A DNA stretch of 21,874 bases from a virus: the IMG/VR virus record IMGVR_UViG_3300020159_001855, positions 1 to 21,874 of that record; one strand, 5' to 3'. A program made the position numbers and the translations under genes. The notes under the pieces were generated by a model that had not been told where the DNA came from, made no database searches, and saw nothing but the letters and a program-made list of their open reading frames with translations. Of this stretch, positions 6,365 through 14,260 are shown piece after piece (position 1 is the stretch's first letter; each line of letters begins with the position of its first letter).

Positions 6365-8074
6365 ATGTCTTGGAAAAAGTATTTTAGGGTAGCAAATGTA
6401 GCTGGAGCAGTAAGTCCTATTAATGGCTCTCAAGCTCAAAATATGACCTATAGAAATTATCAAAGCAACTTACCTGAAGTTTATATAGGTCATCCCAATA
6501 GAATTGAACGTTATAACCAGTACGAACAAATGGACATGGACAGTGAAGTCAATGCTGCATTGGACATTTTGGCTGAATTTAGCACTCAAAGCAATGAAGA
6601 AAACGGCACAGCTTTTAAATTTTATTGGAAAGAACAGCCCACAGACAACGAAGTTAAGATTATTCGTGAACAGTTGACACAGTGGGTTAGCTTAAATGAG
6701 CTTAACAAAAGAATATTTAAAATGTTTCGAAACACTATCAAGTATGGTGATCAAGTGTTTATTCGTGATCCAGAAACATTTAAACTGTTTTGGGTAGAAG
6801 TTAGTAAAGTTGTCAAAGTTATTGTAAATGAAGCAGAAGGCAAAAAGCCTGAACAGTATATTCTCAAAGATATTGCTCCAAATTTTGAAAATTTAACAGC
6901 TACAACTATCAATACCAGTGATGTTAATGTTAATCATCCACAAGTAGGTGGCGGCAGTGGTGCATATATCCAACCAAAAAATCCAATCGGTGGCGGGTCA
7001 AGATTCAGTCATGCTCAAAATGAAGCAGCAGTAAATTCTGAACATATTGTGCATTTAACGTTGACAGAGGGATTAGATTTCAGCTGGCCTTTTGGTAACA
7101 GCGTATTAGAAAATGTGTTCAAAGTATTCAAACAAAAAGAATTACTAGAAGATGCTATCATTATCTATCGTGTACAGCGAGCACCAGAACGTAGAATTTT
7201 TTACATTGATGTAGGTAACATGCCCAGTCACATGGCCATGGCCTTTGTTGAACGAGTTAAAAACGAAGTGCATCAGCGCCGCATACCTACACAAACAGGT
7301 GGCGGTCAGAACATGATGGATGCCACATATAATCCTTTGAGCACTAACGAAGATTATTTCTTTCCCCAAACAGCAGAAGGTCGCGGCAGCAAAGTTGATA
7401 CACTGCCAGGCGGTAGTAATTTGGGGGAAATTACAGACCTACATTTCTTCACTAATAAACTATTCCGCGGACTAAGAATCCCCAGCAGCTATTTGCCAAC
7501 AGGATTGGATGACGGAACCAGTAACCCAAATTCATTCAGTGACGGTAGAGTAGGAACTGCGCTGATTCAAGAATGGCGATTTAATCAATACTGTATGCGC
7601 TTACAGCGTATGATCTGTGAAAAATTAGATCAAGAGTTCAAATTATTCCTTCGTTGGAGGGGTATTAATATTGACAGTAATTTGTTTGAATTACAGTTCA
7701 ATGAACCGCAAAACTTTGCCAGTTATCGTCAGGCTGAAGTAGATCAGGCTAGAATCGGATCGTTTACGCAATTGGAAGCTTTTCCGTATTTGAGCAAACG
7801 CTTCTTATTAACAAGATATCTTGGATTAACAGAAGAAGAAATAGCCGACAATGAACGTATGTGGGCCGAAGAGCAAGGGGACGTAGACAAAGCACCGCCA
7901 GGTGAAGCAGGTCTACGTAGTATTGGCATTAGTCCAGGCGGATTAGATGCTGATTTAGAAGCAGCAGCACCACCAGCAGAGGGCGAAGCAGGTGCTGCAC
8001 CACCAGCAGAAGTAGGAGCGCCAGCACCCGGGGCAGCAGCGGCAGCAGCACCAGCGCCTACTGGAACCCTATGA
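6365..8074 (+). CDS. 20: Portal vertex protein of head, gp20
   Basis: A 569-residue T4-type portal protein. It forms the dodecameric ring at one capsid vertex through which DNA is packaged and to which the tail attaches. Recognisable stretches are EVYIGHPNRIERYNQYEQMDMDSEVNAALDILAEF (about 39-73), FRNTIKYGDQVFIRD (about 121-135), VYRVQRAPERRIFYIDVGNMP (about 268-290) and LDDGTSNPNSFSDGRVGTALI (about 382-402). T4 gp20 has about 524 residues; the extra length is a C-terminal low-complexity tail of Ala, Pro and Gly (about 533-567). The gene is the first of the head module and is followed by two small core proteins, as in T4. The ATG at 6365 has a GGAGAAAAG site upstream. Confidence 0.94.
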   Translation: MSWKKYFRVANVAGAVSPINGSQAQNMTYRNYQSNLPEVYIGHPNRIERYNQYEQMDMDSEVNAALDILAEFSTQSNEENGTAFKFYWKEQPTDNEVKIIREQLTQWVSLNELNKRIFKMFRNTIKYGDQVFIRDPETFKLFWVEVSKVVKVIVNEAEGKKPEQYILKDIAPNFENLTATTINTSDVNVNHPQVGGGSGAYIQPKNPIGGGSRFSHAQNEAAVNSEHIVHLTLTEGLDFSWPFGNSVLENVFKVFKQKELLEDAIIIYRVQRAPERRIFYIDVGNMPSHMAMAFVERVKNEVHQRRIPTQTGGGQNMMDATYNPLSTNEDYFFPQTAEGRGSKVDTLPGGSNLGEITDLHFFTNKLFRGLRIPSSYLPTGLDDGTSNPNSFSDGRVGTALIQEWRFNQYCMRLQRMICEKLDQEFKLFLRWRGINIDSNLFELQFNEPQNFASYRQAEVDQARIGSFTQLEAFPYLSKRFLLTRYLGLTEEEIADNERMWAEEQGDVDKAPPGEAGLRSIGISPGGLDADLEAAAPPAEGEAGAAPPAEVGAPAPGAAAAAAPAPTGTL

Positions 8075-8098
8075 TTTTAATAAATTGGTAAATACCTG

Positions 8099-8323
8099 AT
8101 GCAGCTCTTAGAACTTTATAATGAGATTCCGGACGGTTATCGTAGTGAAAAAGACGATAATAGTGTCATTAAAATTGATGACACTAGAAAAACACGATTA
8201 ACTTTGGACCGATTGAATAAACTTCGCATTATGAACGACACTAGAAAATTAGAGCATGAAAAGAAACTGGAAAAAGTTTCCACTCAGTATAAATCAGCAG
8301 CTGAAGCCAGTGCTGGGCTTTAA
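8099..8323 (+). CDS. Small prohead-core-type protein (gp67 position)
   Basis: A 74-residue, strongly charged helical protein (DDTRKTRLTLDRLNKLRIMNDTRKLEHEKKLEKV) lying between the portal and the acidic core-like protein. In T4 this slot is gene 67 (80 residues, a prohead core protein). Length, charge and position agree; sequence similarity cannot be judged by eye, so the role is inferred from synteny. GGTAAATACC ends only five bases before the ATG, too close for a normal leader, so either the transcript is leaderless or the gene is read through from the portal gene. Confidence 0.72.
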   Translation: MQLLELYNEIPDGYRSEKDDNSVIKIDDTRKTRLTLDRLNKLRIMNDTRKLEHEKKLEKVSTQYKSAAEASAGL

Positions 8324-8352
8324 TTATTTTTTAAAAACATTCAAAAAACGCC

Positions 8353-8370
8353 CATTTAACCCATTAAATG
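8353..8370. other. AT-rich hairpin CATTTAA/TTAAATG
   Basis: A 7-bp perfect stem with a CCCA loop stands in the 107-base gap after the gp67-position gene and directly before the promoter-bearing inverted repeat. There is no T-run after it, so any terminator role is weak. Confidence 0.35.
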
Positions 8371-8375
8371 CTCAT

Positions 8376-8399
8376 ATTCTGTAAATAACTATACAGAAT
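8376..8399 (+). promoter_or_regulatory. Candidate late promoter inside an inverted repeat
   Basis: ATTCTGTA (8376-8383) and TACAGAAT (8392-8399) form a perfect 8-bp inverted repeat around AATAACTA. TGTAAATA (8380-8387), a T4-late-like box, overlaps its left arm. The next ATG is at 8431, with AAAAGGAAC as ribosome-binding site at about 8416-8424. The box lies a suitable distance from the start. Confidence 0.5.
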
Positions 8400-8430
8400 T
8401 CACAAACATATTTTTAAAAGGAACACAAAT

Positions 8431-9432
8431 ATGTCAAAATATGAGCAACTAATTGAATACATTATTAACGAGCAAGAAGATAAAGCTCGCGAACTTTTCC
8501 ACCAAATTGTGGTTGAAAAATCGCGTGATATCTACGAGTCGTTAATCGACGAGCAAGATCTTGAAGAAGTCGGTGGAAATGAAGTCGAATCTATGGTAGA
8601 CGAAATCACTGGTGACGAAGAAGGAATGCAAGAAGCCGAAGACGACATGGGCGATGACGAAGAAGACATGGACGCTGGCGATGACATGGGCGATGAAGAA
8701 GACATGGAAATGGACGCTGGCGATGACATGAGCGGTGACGATGACATGGGTATGGCCGGCGGCGACGACATGGAAAATCGTGTCATGGACCTTGAAGATG
8801 CGTTAGATGAACTTAAAGCAGAATTTGATGCTTTAATGGGTGGTGGCGATGACATGGGCATGGATGGTGACGACATGGGCATGGACGACGGTATGGGCAT
8901 GGGTGACGATGAAGGCGACGAAGATATGGGCGAAAATCTTATCGTAGTCCCTACAGGTGAAACAAATCCTCACGACATGGGGGATTATGACGAATCAGTC
9001 TACGAAGCTAAAAAGTCTAAAAAAGAAGAAATGCTTAAAGACAAAGACAAAAAAGCCAAAAAGATGACTGAAGCTGAATGGATCCGCGAATACGTGGAAA
9101 AAATTGGTGAGCCATTCCCAGGAAAGAATACAGAAACAGGTGAAGTTGGTGCAGGTGGCACAGCCAGTTTGAACACTAAATCCATTGTTGCTGGTAAAAA
9201 CGATATGGGCGGCACTGCTTCCAATATCGCTAAAGGTGGCGCAGAGTCTGATCCAAGTGGAACACCAAATAAAAAGCCCAGCGGTCTTTTAAAAGGCGGT
9301 TCTGACTTAATTGGTAAAGTACAAAACAGTCCAGGTGCTAATGCTGGTAAAACAGCTTATAAGAGCAAAGCTCCTGCTGCATCTAAGACAGAAGCAGGTG
9401 GAACTAACGACAAAAGTCCGTTAGCTAAGTAA
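8431..9432 (+). CDS. Acidic prohead-core-type protein with DDMG repeats (gp68 position)
   Basis: A 333-residue protein in the slot of T4 gene 68 (a prohead core protein). Residues 1-60 are helical (KARELFHQIVVEKSRDIYESLI), a type of N-terminus I recall from core proteins of T4-like cyanophages. Residues 60-170 are extremely acidic and methionine-rich, built from imperfect D-D-M-G repeats with a short helical break (VMDLEDALDELKAEFDALMG). Residues 190-225 are Lys-rich (KKSKKEEMLKDKDKKAKKM), then a Gly/Ser/Ala/Lys-rich tail follows. Such charge separation suits a core or scaffold-associated protein that binds capsid precursors and is later degraded by gp21; this role is inferred from position and composition. 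It has its own promoter-like box and a good Shine-Dalgarno sequence. Confidence 0.75.
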   Translation: MSKYEQLIEYIINEQEDKARELFHQIVVEKSRDIYESLIDEQDLEEVGGNEVESMVDEITGDEEGMQEAEDDMGDDEEDMDAGDDMGDEEDMEMDAGDDMSGDDDMGMAGGDDMENRVMDLEDALDELKAEFDALMGGGDDMGMDGDDMGMDDGMGMGDDEGDEDMGENLIVVPTGETNPHDMGDYDESVYEAKKSKKEEMLKDKDKKAKKMTEAEWIREYVEKIGEPFPGKNTETGEVGAGGTASLNTKSIVAGKNDMGGTASNIAKGGAESDPSGTPNKKPSGLLKGGSDLIGKVQNSPGANAGKTAYKSKAPAASKTEAGGTNDKSPLAK

Positions 9433-9442
9433 GGCAAATATT

Positions 9443-10081
9443 GTGCGCGGATTAATAAGAGAACACTTATCGTTTGACAATGCTAGAATGGAAGTTCTAG
9501 CAGAAGCTAGTGCTGATGGCCAAGGTAAGAATCTCTACATGAAAGGTATATTCGTTCAAGGCGGTGTTAAAAACGCTAATCAACGAGTATACCCTGTACA
9601 AGAAATATCGCAAGCAGTAGATTCTGTCAATAAACAACTTAAGGAAGGTTATAGCGTTTTAGGCGAACTAGACCATCCTGACGATTTAAAAATTAACTTA
9701 GACCGTGTGTGCCATATGATCACAGAAATGTGGATGGATGGACCAAATGGTTTTGGTAAATTAAAGATTCTTCCAACTCCAATGGGTAAACTGGTGGAAG
9801 CCATGTTAACCTCGGGAGTGAAGTTAGGAGTGTCCAGCAGAGGTAGCGGCAACGTTAACGAAAGCTCGGGCCATGTTAGTGACTTTGAAATAGTCACAGT
9901 TGATATAGTTGCACAACCTAGTGCCCCAAATGCATATCCAAAAGCTGTTTACGAAGGGCTTATGAACATGCGCCATGGACACAAAGTTTTCGAAATGGCA
10001 AAAGATGCCGGTGCAAATCAAAAAATCCAGAAGTATTTTCAAGAGGAAGTAAAACGCCTCATAAAAGACTTAAAAATATAA
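9443..10081 (+). CDS. 21: Prohead core protease, gp21
   Basis: A 212-residue protease, the same length as T4 gp21. It matures the prohead by cutting scaffold, core proteins and the major capsid precursor after (L/I)-x-E sites. The fold signature is clear: MKGIFVQGGVKNANQRVYP (about 33-51), GELDHP with the likely catalytic H78, and GVSSRGSG with the likely nucleophile at S131 or S132, then FEIVTVDIVAQPSAP (about 148-162). The start is GTG at 9443, ten bases after the stop of the acidic protein; an ATG at codon 16 is an alternative but would drop the N-terminal segment. The gene is followed 15 bases later by the scaffold gene, as in T4, so protease and substrate are expressed together. Confidence 0.93.
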   Translation: MRGLIREHLSFDNARMEVLAEASADGQGKNLYMKGIFVQGGVKNANQRVYPVQEISQAVDSVNKQLKEGYSVLGELDHPDDLKINLDRVCHMITEMWMDGPNGFGKLKILPTPMGKLVEAMLTSGVKLGVSSRGSGNVNESSGHVSDFEIVTVDIVAQPSAPNAYPKAVYEGLMNMRHGHKVFEMAKDAGANQKIQKYFQEEVKRLIKDLKI

Positions 10082-10096
10082 AAGGAAAAATGATCC

Positions 10097-11197
10097 ATGT
10101 TTGATGCTATCAAGCCATTAATCGACAGTGGTATCATTAACGAAGACACCAAGCAAGCTATCAGCGAAGCTTGGGAATCTAAGTTAAATGAAGCACGTGA
10201 ACAACTTCGCGCAGAAATTCGCGAAGAGTTTGCTAACCGCTATGAACACGACAAAGGTGTAATGGTCGAAGCTCTAGACAAAATGGTCACAGAAAGTCTA
10301 CAGTCAGAAATTCGTGAGTTTGCAGAAGAGAAAGAGCAACTAGCTGCTGATCGTGTACGTTTTAACAAACGTATGCAAGAAAGTGCTGGAAAATTTGATC
10401 AATTCCTAGTTGGAAAACTAGCAGAAGAAATCAAAGAATTGCGTAGCGATCGCAAAGTTCAAAAAGAAAGCGTAAGCCGTCTAGAGAAATTTGTTATCCG
10501 TGCTCTTGCTGAAGAAATTCAAGAATTTGCTAAAGATAAACAAGATGTAGTTGAAACAAAAGTTAAATTAGTTCGTGAAGCAAAAACCAAGCTTGACCAA
10601 TTACAGAAATCTTTTGTTACAAAATCTGCTGCTCTTGTAAAAGAATCTGTGGCTAACAAGCTAGAGTCAGAATTGACTCAACTAAAAGAAGACATCCAAA
10701 CTGCTCGCGAGAACAATTTTGGTCGTCGACTATTCGAAGCTTTTGCCAGCGAATTTGCGATTACTCATTTAAATGAGAATCAACAAATCGCTAAACTATC
10801 AAAAGCATTAGAACAAAAAGAAGCAATGATTGCAGAAGCTAAAAAGTCTGCTGCTGAAAAATCTGCTTTAGTTGAATCAAAAGACCGTGAAATCCGTATC
10901 ATTAAAGAATCTCAAGAACGTCAACAAGTAATGAGTGACTTAATGAAACCATTGAATAAAGAGAAGCAGGCTGTAATGAGCCAACTTCTTGAAACAGTGC
11001 AGACTAACAAATTGCAATCTGCATATGAAAAGTATCTACCCGCAGTTCTAAATAATTCTGTTGCACCAAAAGCTGAAAAAGCTCAAGTGTTAGCTGAATC
11101 CAGAGTAGAAGTGACAGGAGATAAATCTGCTAAGGTCGCCGTTGAATTTGATCATAATAATGTGATCGAAATTAAACGTTTAGCAGGGCTTAAGTAA
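10097..11197 (+). CDS. 22: Prohead scaffolding (core) protein, gp22
   Basis: A 366-residue, almost wholly helical protein rich in Glu, Lys, Ala and Gln, with heptad-like spacing over most of its length (about residues 20-310), lying between gp21 and gp23 as does T4 gene 22. It would form the inner scaffold around which the gp23 shell assembles and be degraded by gp21 before DNA packaging. The N-terminus MFDAIKPLIDSGIINEDTKQAISEAWE is typical of gp22-like proteins of aquatic T4-like phages. It is longer than T4 gp22 (about 269 residues). ATG at 10097 follows AAAGGAAAAA. The assignment rests on coiled-coil character and strict gene order. Confidence 0.88.
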   Translation: MFDAIKPLIDSGIINEDTKQAISEAWESKLNEAREQLRAEIREEFANRYEHDKGVMVEALDKMVTESLQSEIREFAEEKEQLAADRVRFNKRMQESAGKFDQFLVGKLAEEIKELRSDRKVQKESVSRLEKFVIRALAEEIQEFAKDKQDVVETKVKLVREAKTKLDQLQKSFVTKSAALVKESVANKLESELTQLKEDIQTARENNFGRRLFEAFASEFAITHLNENQQIAKLSKALEQKEAMIAEAKKSAAEKSALVESKDREIRIIKESQERQQVMSDLMKPLNKEKQAVMSQLLETVQTNKLQSAYEKYLPAVLNNSVAPKAEKAQVLAESRVEVTGDKSAKVAVEFDHNNVIEIKRLAGLK

Positions 11198-11219
11198 ACC
11201 CTAATAAGGAAAGAAAAAA

Positions 11220-12404
11220 ATGACACAAGCACTATTAGAAGGCCGTTGGGGCGAAACAAAAGACGCCCTGCTAGAAGGTCTTAACGGTTCACGTAGAACC
11301 ACTATGGGCGTTATCTTAGAAAACACCCGTAAGCACTTAGCTGAAGCTGCAACAGCTGGAGCAACAAGCGCAGGTAACGTAGCTACACTTAACCGTGTTA
11401 TTCTACCAGTTATTCGTCGTGTAATGCCTACAGTTATTGCTAACGAAATCGTTGGTGTTCAACCAATGACTGGACCTGTTGCACAGATCCACACATTACG
11501 TGTTCGTTATGCTGAAACAACCAATGTAACTGCACCAAGTCCATTTGAGACAGGTACAACAGCAGGTGATGAAGCACTAAGTCCATTCAAGATTGCTACA
11601 GCATATTCTGGTTCTTTGACAACCGGTCGTGCTACTAGCACATCTTCGTTAGAAGGTCAACCAGGCCGTAAGATCAACGTACAGATCTTAAAACAAGTTG
11701 TTGAAGCCAAAACTCGTAAGTTAAGCGCTCGCTGGACATTCGAGGCTGCACAAGATGCACAATCTATGCATGGCCTAGACATTGAAGCAGAAATCATGGC
11801 TGCTCTAGCACAAGAAATTACAGTTGAGATTGATCAAGAAGTTCTTGGTTCTCTACGTGCTCTTTCTGCTACAGACTTCGCTTATGACCAAGCTGCTGTT
11901 TCTGGTACTGCTACATTCGTTGGTGACGAACACGCTGCTTTGGCTGTTCTTATCAATCGTGCAGCTAACTTGATCGCTCAGCGTACACGTCGTGGTGCTG
12001 GTAATTGGGCTGTTGTAAGTCCAGCTGCATTGACTGTTCTACAGTCTGCAACAACCAGTGCTTTCGCTCGTACAACAGAAGGTACATTTGAAGCTCCAAC
12101 AAATACAAAGTTTGTTGGTACACTAAACGGAGCAATGCGTATTTACGTAGACAGCTATGCTAGCGATAGCACAGCCGTTCTAGTTGGATACAAAGGTTCG
12201 TCAGAGGCTGATGCCGCAGCATTCTACTGCCCATACATTCCTCTAATGAGTTCTGGCGTTGTTCTAGATCCAACAACATTCGAACCAGTCGTAGGCTTTA
12301 TGACTCGTTACGGATATGTTGAATTAACAAACACAGCATCGTCTCTAGGCAATGCTGGTGATTACTTAAGCGAGATTAGCGTAGCTAACCTATCATTCCA
12401 GTAA
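11220..12404 (+). CDS. 23: Major capsid protein precursor, gp23
   Basis: A 394-residue T4-type major capsid protein. Marks of the family are LNRVILPVIRRVMPTVIANEIVGVQPMTGPV (about 57-87), LRVRYAE (about 93-99), KTRKLSARWTFEAAQDAQSMHGLDIEAEIMA (about 167-197), RRGAGNWAVVSPAAL (about 259-273) and FEPVVGFMTRYGYVELTN (about 359-376). It is much shorter than T4 gp23 (521 residues) and toward the short end for aquatic relatives, which suggests that surface insertions are absent. The gp21 site is probably LAE at 40-42, so the mature protein would start at A43. The codon choice is visibly biased to C/T-ending codons, as expected for a very highly expressed gene. AAGGAAAG precedes the ATG; a strong terminator follows. 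Confidence 0.96.
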   Translation: MTQALLEGRWGETKDALLEGLNGSRRTTMGVILENTRKHLAEAATAGATSAGNVATLNRVILPVIRRVMPTVIANEIVGVQPMTGPVAQIHTLRVRYAETTNVTAPSPFETGTTAGDEALSPFKIATAYSGSLTTGRATSTSSLEGQPGRKINVQILKQVVEAKTRKLSARWTFEAAQDAQSMHGLDIEAEIMAALAQEITVEIDQEVLGSLRALSATDFAYDQAAVSGTATFVGDEHAALAVLINRAANLIAQRTRRGAGNWAVVSPAALTVLQSATTSAFARTTEGTFEAPTNTKFVGTLNGAMRIYVDSYASDSTAVLVGYKGSSEADAAAFYCPYIPLMSSGVVLDPTTFEPVVGFMTRYGYVELTNTASSLGNAGDYLSEISVANLSFQ

Positions 12405-12441
12405 TCAAGAGTTTACTTACCACTCGGGATGGGAAGACACT

Positions 12442-12465
12442 AAAGGGCCGCAAGGTCCTTTTTTG
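12442..12465 (+). terminator. Rho-independent terminator after gp23
   Basis: AAAGGGCC and GGTCCTTT pair (one G-U) around a GCAA tetraloop and are followed by an uninterrupted T-run (TTTTTT within 12459-12464). It stands 38 bases after the capsid stop codon and would end the head operon. Confidence 0.88.
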
Positions 12466-12473
12466 TTGAGTAT

Positions 12474-12490
12474 ACGATAAATATTATCGT
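12474..12490 (+). promoter_or_regulatory. Candidate late promoter inside an inverted repeat
   Basis: ACGATAA and TTATCGT form a perfect 7-bp inverted repeat around ATA. The centre reads GATAAATA, close to the T4 late box TATAAATA. It lies directly after the gp23 terminator and about 70 bases before the next gene, where a new promoter is needed. Confidence 0.6.
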
Positions 12491-12553
12491 ACTATGATTC
12501 TCGTGAGCGCCACTCCGGGTAGCCTAGAACGCTAACATAAAGGAATAAATGAA

Positions 12554-13303
12554 ATGGCAAAATTAAAAATACAACACACAAGAACAGGCGCCGCTGGATT
12601 TGAACAAGGCGCTACAATTGTCACAGACAGCTTTGTAAGTCCAACACAGATCAATGGCACGAACATTGGTGGTACTGGCGGTGACTTAGATCAAACAGTA
12701 CCAACTATCCGTTGCAGCTTCTTAAGAGACACTGGCGGTGCAGTTGATACAGGTTATATTATCTTCCAAAAAGGAATGCGTAAGTTTGAAGTTAATAACT
12801 CTGCAGAAGCAAATACAACTGTTGCTTCGTTGGTAAATGCTATTGCAAGTGAATTGACTACTGCAAACACAATGACTATATTAGCAAATGTAACAACTGT
12901 ACTTGGTGCTAATACTGCTAACATTGGAACAGGTGGCGGTGGATATACTGATAATAGAGCTTTTGCTTATGTAACATGGACAGCAGCTAACGTATCTGGT
13001 TATACTACTCCAAGCACAGAACATCAACTTTCTGGTACAGGACTAACTGGAAATGTTACTATTGTTGCTGTAAACAGTGCAACTAACGTCACTGTTAGCT
13101 GTGCATCACAGACTGTAAGCGCAGCTCAAGGTACAGTGACAGAACAATTCAACGTTTCACGAATCAGCAATAAATTTGTTTCGGAATGGGACAACACAAA
13201 ATGGCGTTACTACTTAGGTACACCATATTCTGATGGTGTAACAGTATTGAATTCGCAACCAGCATGGCAAGCAGTAACACTTGTTCGTGTAGACAATGCT
13301 TGA
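12554..13303 (+). CDS. Beta-rich virion-type protein of unknown function
   Basis: A 249-residue protein rich in Thr, Asn, Gly, Ala and Val with few charges. The stretch FLRDTGGAVDTGYIIFQKGMRKFEV (about 56-80) recalls small structural proteins next to gp23 in aquatic T4-like phages, many with a QKG.RKF motif; I cannot name the family. Two cysteines and the run of short strands in TGLTGNVTIVAVNSATNVTVSC suggest an Ig-like or beta-sandwich domain, possibly exposed on head or tail. ATG at 12554 is preceded by AAAGGAATAA. It is a single-gene unit bounded by its own promoter-like box and a terminator, so it is probably made in quantity. A head decoration or fibre-related role is inference. Confidence 0.7.
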   Translation: MAKLKIQHTRTGAAGFEQGATIVTDSFVSPTQINGTNIGGTGGDLDQTVPTIRCSFLRDTGGAVDTGYIIFQKGMRKFEVNNSAEANTTVASLVNAIASELTTANTMTILANVTTVLGANTANIGTGGGGYTDNRAFAYVTWTAANVSGYTTPSTEHQLSGTGLTGNVTIVAVNSATNVTVSCASQTVSAAQGTVTEQFNVSRISNKFVSEWDNTKWRYYLGTPYSDGVTVLNSQPAWQAVTLVRVDNA

Positions 13304-13320
13304 TTAATTTAAATTAATCC

Positions 13321-13351
13321 AAAAATAGGCTGGCAACAGCCTATTTTTTTC
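13321..13351 (+). terminator. Strong rho-independent terminator
   Basis: TAGGCTG (13326-13332) and CAGCCTA (13337-13343) pair around GCAA, extended by A-run/T-run pairing, and end in TTTTTTTC. It lies 18 bases after the stop of the preceding gene. Confidence 0.93.
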
Positions 13352-13377
13352 TTTGAAAAAGAGTTAATTATTATTTT

Positions 13378-13400
13378 GAATAAATACTCTAAACGAGAGT
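13378..13400 (+). promoter_or_regulatory. Candidate late promoter with adjoining small hairpin
   Basis: GAATAAATACTCT resembles the T4 late box (TAAATA at 13381-13386), 18 bases before the ATG at 13405. ACTCT/AGAGT (13386-13400) can form a small hairpin in the short leader, and GAGAG may also serve as ribosome-binding site. The site follows directly after a terminator, which supports a new transcription start. Confidence 0.6.
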
Positions 13401-13404
13401 CTCT

Positions 13405-13932
13405 ATGGGCGCAAGCAAAAGAATTAATACTGGTAATTATACTATAACAACGTTTCCCAATGACGGTAATCCTTTGGGAAATGTGGATATCACTACCAAC
13501 ACATTAATGGTATATGGTAATCTTAAGGTTACCGGAACTACTACCAATGTTCAAGCATACGATACCACACTTTCTATTTTTAGACTAAATGCTAATTTAA
13601 CAGTGGCCAATGCACCGGCACCTGGATTTAGCGGAATTGAAAACAAAAGAGGAAGTCAACCCAGTGTTGGTTTATATTGGGCTGAAGACGGAATTTTTCA
13701 AGGTCAATGGATAGCTAACAACTCTGTGGGAAATGCCGGACCGATATTAACCAGTTACAATGTAAAAGTTAATCAAACTACTAGTAATCCAATCGGAAAC
13801 GTGGGATATACAGTAGTCAGCGGTAACACAGCAGGAACTGGCGGTAGTGGATTATTTGTTAATGCCGGAACTAGTTCAGCTGAACTAGTTACAACTTTGG
13901 GCGCAAAAAAATACGCAATAATTTTTGGATAA
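13405..13932 (+). CDS. Fibre-module virion protein
   Basis: A 175-residue protein rich in Asn, Thr and Gly. The core LMVYGNLKVTGTTTNVQAYDTTLSIFRLNANLT (about 34-66) followed by ENKRGSQPSVGLYWAEDG (about 78-95) matches a module common in tail-fibre and virion proteins of T4-like phages of aquatic bacteria, of the type GNLxVxGTTTxVxSxxxxxxDPIxxL. The same module occurs in the partial gene at the right end of the window. The module probably forms trimeric beta-rich structures; its function is receptor contact or fibre assembly by inference. It starts a close-packed set of five genes that ends with the collagen-like fibre. Confidence 0.7.
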   Translation: MGASKRINTGNYTITTFPNDGNPLGNVDITTNTLMVYGNLKVTGTTTNVQAYDTTLSIFRLNANLTVANAPAPGFSGIENKRGSQPSVGLYWAEDGIFQGQWIANNSVGNAGPILTSYNVKVNQTTSNPIGNVGYTVVSGNTAGTGGSGLFVNAGTSSAELVTTLGAKKYAIIFG

Positions 13933-13935
13933 ACT

Positions 13936-14247
13936 ATGTCTTTACAAAGCACTTTATTAACTACATCACCGGGAGCAGTATATACCAGCGCTGGTAATAC
14001 TGCGGCAATGACTATCTATTTTACAAACTATTCTTCGAGTAATGTTGCAGCTTTTAGCTTATGGGCTGTAAAAAACGGAGATATTCCTGAAAATAAAAAC
14101 ATTTTGTATGTTAATGTAACAGTGCAACCTGGGGATACATATTTGGCTAGTACAGAAAGATTATTATTAGATAATAATGATGAACTTTATGCTAATACCA
14201 CAGCAAATACTACCATGTCAACTACTTTAACTTATACAAAAATATAA
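13936..14247 (+). CDS. Small beta-rich virion protein (paralogue of the gene at 15553)
   Basis: A 103-residue protein with a repeated strand pattern: TTSPGAVYTSAGNTAAMTIYFTNYSSSNVAAFSLWAV, then ILYVNVTVQPGDTYLAST and LYANTTANTTMSTTLTYTKI. The layout (opening strand, tolerant loop, VxPGDTYLAS, closing strand on Ala/Asn/Thr) is shared with the protein at 15553-15885, so the two look like diverged copies. Both resemble small beta-sandwich proteins of aquatic T4-like phages of unknown role. It starts three bases after the upstream stop without a clear Shine-Dalgarno sequence, which suggests translational coupling. Confidence 0.7.
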   Translation: MSLQSTLLTTSPGAVYTSAGNTAAMTIYFTNYSSSNVAAFSLWAVKNGDIPENKNILYVNVTVQPGDTYLASTERLLLDNNDELYANTTANTTMSTTLTYTKI

Positions 14248-14260
14248 AAGATTTAAGACC

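Noticed and set aside
8532-8900. A minus-strand frame of 122 codons rich in Ser, Met and Pro.
   Set aside because: It is the antisense of the Asp-Asp-Met-Gly repeats of the acidic core protein.
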